Source: Leisingera methylohalidivorans DSM 14336 (GTDB lineage Bacteria; Pseudomonadota; Alphaproteobacteria; Rhodobacterales; Rhodobacteraceae). Taken from it: a DNA stretch of 64,000 bases. The notes beneath the pieces are model-generated. The model was given only the letters and a program-made list of their open reading frames with translations. It ran no database searches and was not told the origin of the DNA. Each line of letters opens with the position of its first letter. Position 1 is the first letter of the stretch. This document shows, one piece after another, positions 20,185 through 28,585 of this stretch. Both the position numbers and the translations under genes were made by a program. The stretch lies in NCBI RefSeq assembly GCF_000511355.1, contig NC_023135.1, positions 2,444,371-2,508,370 on the forward strand, written 5' to 3'.

Positions 20185-21149
20185 GCCGCTACGCGCGCCA
20201 GATGATCCTGCCAGATGTTGGCACTGAGGGTCAGGAACGGCTGGCCCGCGCGCATGTGCTGGTGGTCGGCGCCGGCGGGCTGGGCTGCCCTGTGCTGCTC
20301 TATCTGGGCGGCGCCGGGGTCGGCCGTATCACCGTGATGGACGGTGATACGGTGGAGGAGAGCAACCTGCACCGGCAGGTTCTTTATACCATGGGCGACC
20401 TTGGCCGGCCCAAGGCAGCGGCCGCGCGGCGGCACCTGCTGGCGGGTAATCCGTCGCTGCAGGTGACAGCGCAGGTTGCGCCTTTGGATGCAGCCAATGC
20501 TGCCGGGATGGTGGCGGCAGCTGATCTGGTGGTGGATGCAGCCGACAGCTTTGCGGTATCTTATGTCCTTTCGGATGAATGCCGCCGGCAGGGCAAGGTG
20601 CTGATCTCGGCCTCTGCCTTGGGGCAATCGGGGTATGCCGGGGGATTCTGCGGCGGCGGGCCGTCCCTGAGGGCGGTGTTCCCGGACCTGCCTGCGCGCG
20701 CAGCGACCTGTGCAACCGCGGGTGTCATGGGCCCGGCGGTCGGCATGATCGGCGCGCTGCAGGCGCAGCTGGCCCTGAAGTCCCTGCTGAATCATCAGCC
20801 GTCCCCGCGGGGACAGCTGTTTATTTTCCGGCTGGAGGACCTGCAGGTGAGCAGTTTCCGCTTTGACGGGGCCGATGAGCCGGAGGGCGCCCTGCCCTTT
20901 GTCGCGGCCTCGCAAATCACCGCGGCGGATACGGTGATCGAACTCCGCGATGCCGCCGAGGCGCCCGGCCTGCCCGCCCCCCGCGCCCGGCGGATTGCCC
21001 GGGCGGATCTGCTGGCGGCGGAACTGCCGCACAAGGGGCGGATCGTTCTGTGCTGCCGCACCGGCCTGCGCGCCTGGGCGGCGGCCGCGGACCTGAAGGC
21101 TGCGGGTTACGGCAACCTCGCCCTGCTGGCCGCAGGGCACAGCGCATGA
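20181..21149 (+). CDS. thiF: ThiS adenylyltransferase ThiF with C-terminal rhodanese-like domain
   Basis: This 322-residue E1-like enzyme adenylates ThiS. The nucleotide site is VVGAGGLGCPVLLYLGGAGVGRITVMDGDTVEESNLHRQVLY, followed by the aspartate region LVVDAADSF. The E. coli-type zinc CxxC pairs are missing. The last 90 residues form a short rhodanese-like domain with active cysteine loop CCRTGLRAW, which could supply the sulfur. A palindrome copy lies inside at 20801-20814. It overlaps thiE and thiD by 4 nt each. Confidence 0.88.
   Translation: MSRYARQMILPDVGTEGQERLARAHVLVVGAGGLGCPVLLYLGGAGVGRITVMDGDTVEESNLHRQVLYTMGDLGRPKAAAARRHLLAGNPSLQVTAQVAPLDAANAAGMVAAADLVVDAADSFAVSYVLSDECRRQGKVLISASALGQSGYAGGFCGGGPSLRAVFPDLPARAATCATAGVMGPAVGMIGALQAQLALKSLLNHQPSPRGQLFIFRLEDLQVSSFRFDGADEPEGALPFVAASQITAADTVIELRDAAEAPGLPAPRARRIARADLLAAELPHKGRIVLCCRTGLRAWAAAADLKAAGYGNLALLAAGHSA
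20801..20814. repeat. Palindrome GTCCCCGCGGGGAC, copy 3
   Basis: This is a perfect 14-bp palindrome inside thiF, identical to the core of copy 1 (15740-15753). Confidence 0.7.
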
Positions 21150-21850
21150 CTGTGATCCTGGCAATCGGCGGCACCGACAGCAGCGGCGGCGCCGGCCTGA
21201 CCCGGGATACCGCCATGGCAGCCGGCCTTGGGACGGCAGTGCGCCCGGTTGTAACTGCGGTGACGGTGCAGACCGATGATGCGCTTCTGGCCATTCATCC
21301 CAGCCCGCCGCAGGCTGTTGCGGACCAAGCGCGCGCTGCCCTGGCAACACCGCCCGCACCCGGCGCCGTGAAGATTGGCATGCTGGGATCTGCCGGCGTG
21401 GCGGAGGCAATTAATGACGCCCTGCCCGCAGGCCTGCCCATCGTGCTGGACCCGGTGCTGAAAGCCTCTTCCGGCGGCAGGCTGATGGCGGCCGGCGGCT
21501 TTGGCGCCTTGCTGCAGCGCGCCGCCTTGGTCACGCCGAATCTGGCGGAGCTTGAAGTGTTATCCGGCTCGGCCGGCAGCATGGATGCGCAGGCGGCGCA
21601 GCTGCTTGCACAGGGGGCACGTGCGGTGCTGGTCAAAGGCGGCCATGGCACCGGCGCTGAAAGCATTGATGTGCTCTACACCGCCGAGGGCGCGGCAACG
21701 CCCTTTGCCGCGGCGCGGCTGCCGGGTTCCAAACGCGGCACCGGGTGCAGCCTGGCCACCGCGATCGCCTGCCGCTTGGCCAGGGGGGACACCCTGCCGG
21801 AGGCCTGCCGCCGGGGCAAAGCCGCCGTCCACCGCTGGCTTGGCTGCTGA
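21146..21850 (+). CDS. thiD: Hydroxymethylpyrimidine (phosphate) kinase ThiD
   Basis: ThiD phosphorylates HMP-phosphate to HMP-pyrophosphate. The 234-residue ribokinase-fold enzyme shows IGGTDSSGGAGLTRDT, VKIGMLGSAGVAEAI, VLDPVLKASSGGRLM, VTPNLAELEVLSG, and the anion-hole loop GSKRGTGCSLATAIA. It is slightly shorter than typical ThiD. It is the last gene of the thi operon, with a GC-rich hairpin after it. Confidence 0.92.
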   Translation: MTVILAIGGTDSSGGAGLTRDTAMAAGLGTAVRPVVTAVTVQTDDALLAIHPSPPQAVADQARAALATPPAPGAVKIGMLGSAGVAEAINDALPAGLPIVLDPVLKASSGGRLMAAGGFGALLQRAALVTPNLAELEVLSGSAGSMDAQAAQLLAQGARAVLVKGGHGTGAESIDVLYTAEGAATPFAAARLPGSKRGTGCSLATAIACRLARGDTLPEACRRGKAAVHRWLGC

Positions 21851-21887
21851 AGCCTGGCAGGTCGCTGAGGGACGGTTCTGCGGCCGG

Positions 21888-21908
21888 GCCGGGGCGGCGC
21901 CGCCCGGC
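21888..21908 (+). terminator. Possible terminator of the thi operon
   Basis: The GC-rich stem GCCGGGGCGGC/GCCGCCCGGC lies 38 bp past thiD and is followed by a weak TATTTCTT tract. Confidence 0.3.
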
Positions 21909-22071
21909 ACGTATTTCTTGGTCCGGCCGGGGAGCAATCCTGCCCCCCATTGCCGGCCTTCGTCTTGGCGGAAGCGCGGAGGTCAACACGGCAATAGCAT
22001 GTCATCCTGGCTTTGCTGCACAGATTGCGTGAAGGATTCACTGTGTGCATCCAGCGTGATAGCTGGAGGGC

Positions 22072-23112
22072 ATGAGCCGTCGGGGCCCGGCGAAGTGCAA
22101 GACCACGAACTGGCCGTCTTGCAACACAGCACTGAAGCAACGCGGATCGCTGCCGATCTGGTTTGATCCCGAGATGGCCTGGACGCCGCCGCCGAGCGGC
22201 AGGCGCGGACGGCAGCGAAGTTTCACTGATGCGGCAATCCAGACCTGCCTTACCCTGAAGGTCCTGTCTGGCATGCCTTTGCGGCAAACCACCGGCGCCG
22301 TGCAATGCTTGTTGCGGCTGGCCGGGCTGGACTGGGCGGCACCGGATTTCAGTACCTTGCGCCGCCGCCAGAAAACGTTGAACGTCAGCCTGCCATATCG
22401 CGGCGGCAGCGGCCCGCTGAACCTCCTCACCCCCTCTCATGGTTTGCTAGCAAACCACTGCCGGGCAGCGGACAGCACCGGCATCAAGGCCGAGGGCGAA
22501 GGCGAAGGCGCGTGGAATGCCCGTGAACATGGTGGCCCCAAGCGGCGCATCTGGCGCAAAATACACATCGGGATCGGCGCAGAAACGTTGGAGGTTCGAA
22601 CGGTCGAGGCCACCATCAGCAACATCGGTGATGCGCCCATGCGGCCCGGACTACTCAACCAAATTCCACCCGATCAAGACATCGGATCAGTCACAGCCGA
22701 TGGAGCCTGTGACACCCGTAAGTGCCACGATGCAATTGCCGCGCGCAGCGCGCATGCCGTCATTCCTCCGCGCAAAAACGCCAAACCCTGGAAGCCGGCA
22801 AGCGCGGGTGCCATCGCACGGACCGAAGCTCTACGGGCCGCAAAATACCTGGGCCGCGCCCTATGGCGACGGTTGACTGGATACCAGCGCCGGCGCCGCG
22901 CCGGGATATGAGGAGGGTCTGAAAGTGATCGGGGGGATCATTTTCCCGGCGATTGGATGCATTGTGCAAAGCTGCTGGCGCAAAGCCTCATGGCGCGGGG
23001 CTCCGACCGCCAAGTTGCGGAAATCCAGGTCCGCATTGCCGTCCTTAATCGCGATACTGCTCTTGGCATACCTGTTGCCGAGCCCGCAGGGGGAAACCGT
23101 CCGGGGAATGGG
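22072..23112 (+). pseudogene. IS5-type transposase, disrupted
   Basis: The frame from 22072 carries most of a DDE transposase: LKQRGSLPIWFDPEMAW, TLKVLSGMPLRQTTGAVQ, DSTGIKAEGEGEGAWNA, IGSVTADGACDTRKCHDAI and IPPRKNAKPWK. A segment of about 13 residues containing the palindrome GGTTTGCTAGCAAACC (22441-22456) sits just before the first catalytic Asp. The frame stops at 22911. The C-terminal part (MHCAKLLAQSLMARGSDRQVAEIQVRIAVLN) resumes in another frame from 22957 after about 45 extra bases, and the normal stop is lost. Confidence 0.85.
22441..22456. repeat. Perfect 16-bp palindrome inside the transposase
   Basis: GGTTTGCTAGCAAACC lies in the part of the transposase frame that has no counterpart in intact relatives, suggesting a small secondary insertion. 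Confidence 0.6.
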
Positions 23113-23301
23113 GAAGTATGGACACATCCAGATTTGTGCAACAAAGCCCTGGGGATACATAAGACCCTATAGCCGCCGCTGGCGGTACGGCTGTAGTTCC
23201 CTAGGGAAACAGACCTAAGGTTCAAAGCTTGGTGGGGGCAGCGGTGTGTCTTTTTCCTACACCCGATGGAAGCAGTCCCTAATGGCCCATCTAATTCTTG
23301 T

Positions 23302-23326
23302 GTTAACCACTAATTGTAGTGTTAAC
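23302..23326. promoter_or_regulatory. Inverted repeat upstream of RTX gene
   Basis: GTTAAC(C)ACTA and TAGTGTTAAC form 10-bp arms with one bulged C and a 4-nt centre, 50-75 bp upstream of the RTX gene start. It is AT-rich compared with its surroundings and could be an operator or promoter element. Confidence 0.4.
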
Positions 23327-23377
23327 TACGTAAGGAATTTACTCAGCTAGGTATAGAAAGTTATAGGAAAGCCCTCC

Positions 23378-25285
23378 ATGGTCACTCGTACGTCGTCTCA
23401 GGGGCTCGCCCCCCAAGGTTCACCGATTCTTGTTACTGAGGAAATTTCCGGCTTCTCGGCCGAACCTGCCGTTTGCGGGCTGGCAGGTGGGGGCTTTGTG
23501 GTCATCTGGAATGAGCGGGATCCGGATCTCCGCAGCAATGCGCTCTTCGGGCAGCGGTTTGACGCGTCCGGCGCCGCTGTCGGGGATGAATTCCTGATCA
23601 CCTCCAACCCATGGGGGAACGGTTCTGTCGTTAGTCAGCCAGACGGCGGTTTTGTGGTGGCCTGGGCGGGCAGCGACCAGGAAACCTATGTAGAGGACAT
23701 CTTTGGTCAGCGTTTCGGCCCGGATGGCACGGCGCAGGGCGAGGCGTTCAAGATAAGCTCAAGTTCGAACCCCCAGCAAATCTCTCCTACGCTCGTCAGT
23801 CTGGAAGAGGGCGGTTTTACCGTGGCCTGGATGTCGGGGGAATTTGTCTTTTCTGAAGGCGAAGACAACACATATTTTGACGTCCACTTCCGCACGTTTG
23901 ATACCGACGGAGTTGCGGTGGGCGAAATGGAGAAAGTGGCGTCCCCAGACGGGGCTCTCGAGATGGCCCCCTACCTGTTCAGGCAGGCGGACGGCACTTT
24001 AGCCTTGCGTTACGTCAACTATCCCTCGGATGGCGGTGACTCCGGTTATTACGGGCTTCTTTTGGACGGGAGCGGCACACCGATCGGAACAGAGTTCCGG
24101 GTTGAGCCCATCGTATCTGCTACTTTCTCCGCCTTGTGGTCAGAATACAGCATATCGCTGTCTGGCGGAGAAACAGCCAGCTCTCGTCATTACAGCAATC
24201 TCAGTTGGGATGGCTTCGAGGGCTTCGCCGTTTCGCTGATAGATGCGGAGACTGGCTTTGAATTGGAAGAAGTTCGCATTCCCGAAAGCAATATGGTCGT
24301 AAGAGATATAGCACCTTCCATCGCCGCGCTGGCGGATGGCGGGCTTTTTGTCACTTGGATGACCGAAAACGAGGAGGCCGATAACACTGACCCCTATAAC
24401 AAGGTGGTCGACATTTTTGCTCAGATGTATGACCTGAACCAGGTTTCTACCGGGGACGTGACGGTTTCCGGCAGTGCAGTGCAAGGCCAAACGCTGACCG
24501 TTTCCAACACGCTGGCAGATGCGAATGGGCTGGGTGCCATTACCTACCGTTGGCAGCGAGATGGCGAAAATATTAAGGGTGCGACTGGCGAAACTTACAC
24601 GCTGACCCCCCGGGACTCCGGGGCGGAGATCGCGGTTATGGCCAGCTATACCGACGGTATCGGCACAGTGGAAACAGTGGTAAGCACGGCGACCTCACCC
24701 GTTAAAGGGAACATGGTACTGACCGGGGATGCGGGGGACAACGAACTGACAGGCGGCCGCTTCGATGACCGGCTGTCAGGCGGTGCCGGGGACGATACCC
24801 TGATAGGTCGGAAGGGCGCAGACAAGCTGAATGGCGGCGATGGCACGGACAGTGCCTCGGGCGGCGCTGGAAACGACACCCTGAGAGGGCATGGAGACGG
24901 CGACCATCTGACCGGCAATGGCGGCGACGATCTGCTTCAGGGCGGGCGCGGCCACGACAGTCTCCTAGGCGGTGCCGGCCATGATAGTATTGAAGGCGGA
25001 AGTGGCCGCGACCGGATCGAAGGCCAGAAAGGCGGGGACGTGCTTGCTGGCGGAACGGGCAGAGATAACTTCGTTTTCAATCGCGGGGACGGCCACGATA
25101 CCATCACCGATTTCGAACTGGGCATTGATCAGATCGAAATCGGACGCGGAGCGTCGCGGTTGCGCCAACTCGATTTCGAGCAGCAAGATGACCACGTGGC
25201 CATCAGCTTCCGCAATGTCGAAATCACCGTCGAGAACACGACCGTGGACCAACTGCTGGGCGGCGACCATTTCATCTTTGCCTGA
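23378..25285 (+). CDS. Secreted RTX (hemolysin-type calcium-binding) protein
   Basis: This 635-residue protein has no N-terminal signal peptide, as expected for type I secretion. Residues 20-350 hold propeller-like repeats of the form GGFVVIWNERD and IFGQRFGPDGTAQGEAF. Residues 364-445 look like an Ig-like bacterial surface domain (GDVTVSGSAVQGQTLTVSNT, ITYRWQRDGENIKGATG). Residues 447-565 are calcium-binding nonapeptide repeats (GGAGDDTLIG, GGAGNDTLRG, GGSGRDRIEG), followed by an RTX C-terminal secretion region. A TAGGAAAG ribosome site precedes the ATG. No type I exporter is next to it. It may be an adhesin or exoenzyme-like cargo. Confidence 0.85.
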   Translation: MVTRTSSQGLAPQGSPILVTEEISGFSAEPAVCGLAGGGFVVIWNERDPDLRSNALFGQRFDASGAAVGDEFLITSNPWGNGSVVSQPDGGFVVAWAGSDQETYVEDIFGQRFGPDGTAQGEAFKISSSSNPQQISPTLVSLEEGGFTVAWMSGEFVFSEGEDNTYFDVHFRTFDTDGVAVGEMEKVASPDGALEMAPYLFRQADGTLALRYVNYPSDGGDSGYYGLLLDGSGTPIGTEFRVEPIVSATFSALWSEYSISLSGGETASSRHYSNLSWDGFEGFAVSLIDAETGFELEEVRIPESNMVVRDIAPSIAALADGGLFVTWMTENEEADNTDPYNKVVDIFAQMYDLNQVSTGDVTVSGSAVQGQTLTVSNTLADANGLGAITYRWQRDGENIKGATGETYTLTPRDSGAEIAVMASYTDGIGTVETVVSTATSPVKGNMVLTGDAGDNELTGGRFDDRLSGGAGDDTLIGRKGADKLNGGDGTDSASGGAGNDTLRGHGDGDHLTGNGGDDLLQGGRGHDSLLGGAGHDSIEGGSGRDRIEGQKGGDVLAGGTGRDNFVFNRGDGHDTITDFELGIDQIEIGRGASRLRQLDFEQQDDHVAISFRNVEITVENTTVDQLLGGDHFIFA

Positions 25286-25309
25286 GGGTGCTGGGACTGC
25301 CGTAGGTTC

Positions 25310-25563
25310 TTAAGGGTACTCTGCGCTGGGGCCATTACATTGGCTTTTGTCGATCTTCTCGCGCCCATAGAGGTCGAAGGCATCTGCGAGGGTGTGCGCT
25401 GGCGGTGCCGCGTCGGGCTGAATGACTGCCCGGTAAAGCATCGGGTCGCCTTGGCGCTGGGCGATGTCTTCCGCCAGTTCTTCCCTGACCACTTCATCAC
25501 CGCCACGGGCAGCTTCAAGCAACCGCTGCGCTTCCTGCTGGGCTTGGGGGCGAGTTCTGGCCT
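25310..25563 (-). pseudogene. Possible tyrosine recombinase remnant
   Basis: An open stretch of about 84 codons on the minus strand reads QQEAQRLLEAARGG, REELAEDIAQRQG, DPMLYRAVIQPDA, then HTLADAFDLYGREKIDKSQ. This resembles the linker before the core-binding domain of some phage-type integrases, as judged from memory only. No catalytic domain follows, and the open frame is bounded by stops. It ends at the junction with the next, AT-richer gene. The identification is tentative. Confidence 0.25.
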
Positions 25564-25566
25564 ACA

Positions 25567-26247
25567 GTGGAAAAGTATGCCGCCTATGTGGTGACTTTGC
25601 TTGCTGCGTTCCTGGCCTTAAAAGGCGTTTCAAATTAAATACAAAGCAATGTTCATCTTGCTGAGAAAGCGCGCCTTGCTAGGCTTGAAGCTGCCCAATG
25701 CACGCTGCCGCTTGCTTTGACAAGTTTGATTGAGATTTCGGGCAACCGTATTCAGGCAATTGCCACTGGCCATCTCACCCCAAAACCAGGCTTAGCTTGG
25801 GAGCTAACAGGCGGGGATATAGAAGCCATCAAGGAGTGTATTGAGCTCTCAGTTGGCCGCGAGAAAACATACCTGAAACAAATACCTCTTCTATATCAAG
25901 CCCTTATGTCAAGGTGGGCCGATCAAAGTCCTGAAGACCTGTACTCGATGCGTAGCTTGCCAATTGGCGGAATGTGGAGAGTGCAGTTTCTTTTTTACAG
26001 CATTGAGGATTGGCTTGTTCTTAAAGTGCTTTGTGAAGCACTTATGGACTACGCACGTGGTGGCAAGTTGACGGCCACTTTTGAGGACCTTGACGAGAAT
26101 ATACTGAAGGGAATGGGCTGGATAAACAACGGATCCTCGAAGTTCTCCGGGGGGATATTATTGATTAGCAACCCTCAGTTCAAAGAGTTTGTGGACAGCA
26201 GAGAGGGGGTAAGGATTGTGAGGCCTGAAAAGCCGGTTTGGACCTAG
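25567..26247 (+). pseudogene. Unknown protein, membrane-anchored form broken by a stop codon
   Basis: From 25567 a GTG-initiated frame gives a transmembrane segment (EKYAAYVVTLLAAFLALKGV), then a TAA at 25636-25638. The same frame stays open from there to 26247 (HLAEKARLARLEAAQCTLPLAL, then EISGNRIQAIATGHL). A TTG at 25717 could start a 176-residue soluble product. The protein matches no family I recognise. Its codon use and base composition are AT-richer than its neighbours. Either a nonsense mutation has split one gene, or the C-terminal part is translated alone. Confidence 0.5.
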
Positions 26248-26571
26248 GGCTCCCAGCGCGGATAGCGGCCTGCAGTTTCAGTTCTTCCAAGGCTCACCGC
26301 GTGGGTTAACCCTCCACCCGACACCCAGAAAAAACTCGGCAAAAGGGGCGATAACATTTGCAGTGTGAGCCAGCACTGCCTCAGCCCCTTTTCTGCTGGT
26401 TCTTATTGTATGTCGGTAGCGGTTTTTAGAATGATACAGAAGACTTTTCCAAATGCTTCTAACGGTATCGGAATAAGCGGGTATCAAAACTCGCAAGTGG
26501 GGTCTTTAGTGGGGCTGGTGAGCCAATCCATTGAGTAAGTCTCTGATATTGCTTGTGTTTTTTGATAAAAA
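26248..26571. other. Intergenic region on the 3' side of tRNA-Thr
   Basis: This 324-bp AT-richer stretch has no recognised gene. A minus-strand open frame of 72 codons (26278-26496) has no similarity I can name and no ribosome site. The location next to the tRNA 3' end is a typical junction of integrated elements. Confidence 0.5.
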
Positions 26572-26647
26572 TGGTGCCCCCACACGGACTCGAACCGCGG
26601 ACCTACTGATTACAAATCAGTTGCTCTACCAGCTGAGCTATAGGGGC
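26572..26647 (-). tRNA. tRNA-Thr (anticodon TGT)
   Basis: The 76-nt tRNA has acceptor GCCCCTA/TGGGGGC, D arm GCTC/GAGC, anticodon arm ACTGA-TTTGTAA-TCAGT (TGT), T arm with GTTCGAGTC, discriminator A and encoded CCA. Confidence 0.95.
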
Positions 26648-26994
26648 ACTCACAATCACAGTCATCCAGAACCGGGGCCGGCGCGCGGCCAGGGAACTGA
26701 GTGTCCGGTGAAGAATACCTCCCCCGCCGGATCTGCTGGGCGACTGGTACTAAAGTACAGAATGACCGTCAAGCCGGTTTGAAATGCAAATTGCGCAACT
26801 GCGCCCTCCCCTCGCCGGGCCGGGCAGAACCGCTCTCCGCCGCCCTCCGCGGGGAACACCGGAAACAGAGACTGGCCGCCGCGGCGGGCACCGCGCCCTC
26901 CTCAGTGCAAACGCGGCGCGACCCGCAAGTTTGACCTCTCTGCTGCTGCGCAGTACTTCTGGGGGGCAAGAAACCCGCAAAAACAGGTCGGATC
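26648..26994. other. Intergenic region upstream of tRNA-Thr and a hypothetical gene
   Basis: No gene is visible. The region must carry the promoter of tRNA-Thr (minus strand) and of the gene at 26995. A clear promoter pair was not recognised. Confidence 0.4.
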
Positions 26995-27870
26995 ATGCAG
27001 GTCATCATTCACTGCGGGGCGCACGCCACTGAAGAAGATCTGTTGCTGAAGGCGCTGCTGAAAAATGCCGGTGCCCTGGCGGAACAGGGCACGGCGGTGC
27101 CAGGGCCCGGCCGCTACAGGTCCCTGCTGAAAGATTGCCTGGCAGCGATGAAGAACGGCAGCGCGGCCGAGGTCGCGCCGGAGATTCTATGGGACGCGAT
27201 CCTGGATGCCCGCCAGGCGGACCGGGTGATTCTCTCCAACCCGCATTTCTTCGGTTCGCCGCGGCACGCGCTGCAGGACGGAAGCCTGTATCCGGAGGCC
27301 GGGGAACGGCTGCAGGCGCTGCAGGCGCTGTTTCCCTACGATCAGCCGGAAATCTTCATGGCGCTGCGCAACCCGGCGACATTCCTGCCAGCACTGTTTG
27401 CAAAGTCCAACCGGTCCATCGTGCAGAACGCATTGCAGGGCAGCGACCCGGTGCAGCTGCGCTGGTCCCGGCTGCTGGCGCAGATGCGGGATATGGTGCC
27501 TGGCATGCCGGTCACCGTCTGGTGCTATGAGGATCTGCCGCTGATCTGGGACCAGGTGCTGCGGGACCTGGGCGGGATGGAGGGCAATGCGCCGGTCAAG
27601 GGCGGGATGGATCTGCTGGCCGCCCTGATGAAGCCGGACGGAATGGCGCGTCTGCACGCCTATCTTGCCGCGCATCCGGATCTGTCGGAGATCCACAAAC
27701 GCCGGGTCTATGCCGCTTTTCTGGACAAGTTTGCCCTCGAGGACGCGCTGGAGGAGGAGCTGGATCTTCCTGGCTGGACCACTGCCTTGGTCGAGGAGAT
27801 GAGCGCGCGTTACGAGGAGGATCTTAATCTCGTCCAGCGGATGCCGGGCGTCACCCTGATTGCGCCCTGA
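26995..27870 (+). CDS. Hypothetical protein, sulfotransferase-like in outline
   Basis: This 291-residue cytoplasmic protein starts MQVIIHCGAHATEEDLLLKALLKNAG, similar in style to P-loop proteins of the sulfotransferase superfamily but with HCGAHATEEDLL instead of a clear GxxxSGTT motif. Other blocks are RVILSNPHFFGSPRHAL, FMALRNPATFLPALFAKSN and TVWCYEDLPLIWDQVLRDLGG, which recall the RNPxxRxxS and late segments of that family. No signal peptide is present. The role is unknown. Confidence 0.6.
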   Translation: MQVIIHCGAHATEEDLLLKALLKNAGALAEQGTAVPGPGRYRSLLKDCLAAMKNGSAAEVAPEILWDAILDARQADRVILSNPHFFGSPRHALQDGSLYPEAGERLQALQALFPYDQPEIFMALRNPATFLPALFAKSNRSIVQNALQGSDPVQLRWSRLLAQMRDMVPGMPVTVWCYEDLPLIWDQVLRDLGGMEGNAPVKGGMDLLAALMKPDGMARLHAYLAAHPDLSEIHKRRVYAAFLDKFALEDALEEELDLPGWTTALVEEMSARYEEDLNLVQRMPGVTLIAP

Positions 27871-27944
27871 TTGCGCCCGCCCCGGTCCCTGCTCCGCCGC
27901 CGGGCTGCAGATCCGGCGCGCGGCAAGCGGGCGGCGGCCGCAGC

Positions 27945-28442
27945 TCAGTGCAGGGGCTGGCCGTTGCGTCCGAAAACCAGGGTTTCAGTGCTCAGGTCGT
28001 CATATGTGACCTCGACCGCAACCTGCTGCAGGGACCCCAGCGGATAACTGCGGTAGGGCATCCCGTCTTCATCCTTGATTATATTGGGGAAGCCTTCCTC
28101 CAGGTGGCAGTCCGGCAGCGGCCAGATTTCCGGCGGGTTGCCGTTCACCCCCAGCTTGACCTGCGCCAGCCCGCAGCGCCAGGACCAAAGATGGGTCACG
28201 TAGAGCAGATCCTGGCCGTCGAACTCGCGCACATGGATCCAGCTGCCGTGGGTCGCTGCCAGGATCGGTTTCACTTCCAGCGCAGTGGTAAAGCGCCCGG
28301 TGGCCTGCTGCGGCTCAGCCGCCAGTGCCGTTTGGGCTGATGCTGTCTGCGCTGCAACCGGAGCAGCTGCAGGTTCCGGACCGCCAGGCTGCGCCCCAGG
28401 CTGGGCTGTTGCCGCAAGAATGGCCAGTATCACGTCAATCAT
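27945..28442 (-). CDS. Hypothetical exported protein
   Basis: This 165-residue protein begins with a short hydrophobic stretch (MIDVILAILAATAQ) and an Ala/Pro-rich linker, then a compact domain from about residue 50 (THGSWIHVREFDGQDLLYVTHLWSWRCGLAQVKLGVNG). The Trp and Cys content (LWSWRCGL, PLPDCHLEEGFP) suggests a small beta domain. The ATG at 28442 is chosen because GGGGAGGGAC precedes it. Its family is not recognised, though similar proteins are common in roseobacters. Confidence 0.6.
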   Translation of the reverse strand: MIDVILAILAATAQPGAQPGGPEPAAAPVAAQTASAQTALAAEPQQATGRFTTALEVKPILAATHGSWIHVREFDGQDLLYVTHLWSWRCGLAQVKLGVNGNPPEIWPLPDCHLEEGFPNIIKDEDGMPYRSYPLGSLQQVAVEVTYDDLSTETLVFGRNGQPLH

Positions 28443-28585
28443 TTTTGTCCCTCCCCGGGTTGCGCCTCCTGCGGCACAGACCGTCTGAAATTGCCTGCAG
28501 GCCGGTTGCGCGGCGCCTTGCAGGCTTGTAGCTACTCTATCAGGCAGTCCTATCCGCCCGGAAGAGACGGAAAACGGGGAAAACA

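Larger units (their letters stand above)
22009..23149 (+). mobile_element. Degenerate IS5-family insertion sequence
   Basis: The element of about 1.14 kb is bounded by imperfect terminal inverted repeats. The left end is GGCTTTGCTGCACAGATT (22009-22026) and the right end, read in reverse, is GGGCTTTGTTGCACAAATCT (23130-23149). It contains a decayed transposase gene. No clear target duplication was seen. It inserted downstream of the thi operon without breaking a recognisable gene. Confidence 0.85.

Noticed and set aside
26278..26496. 72-codon minus-strand frame next to tRNA-Thr as an integrase
   Set aside because: Its sequence has no recombinase features and no ribosome site; its position alone is not evidence.
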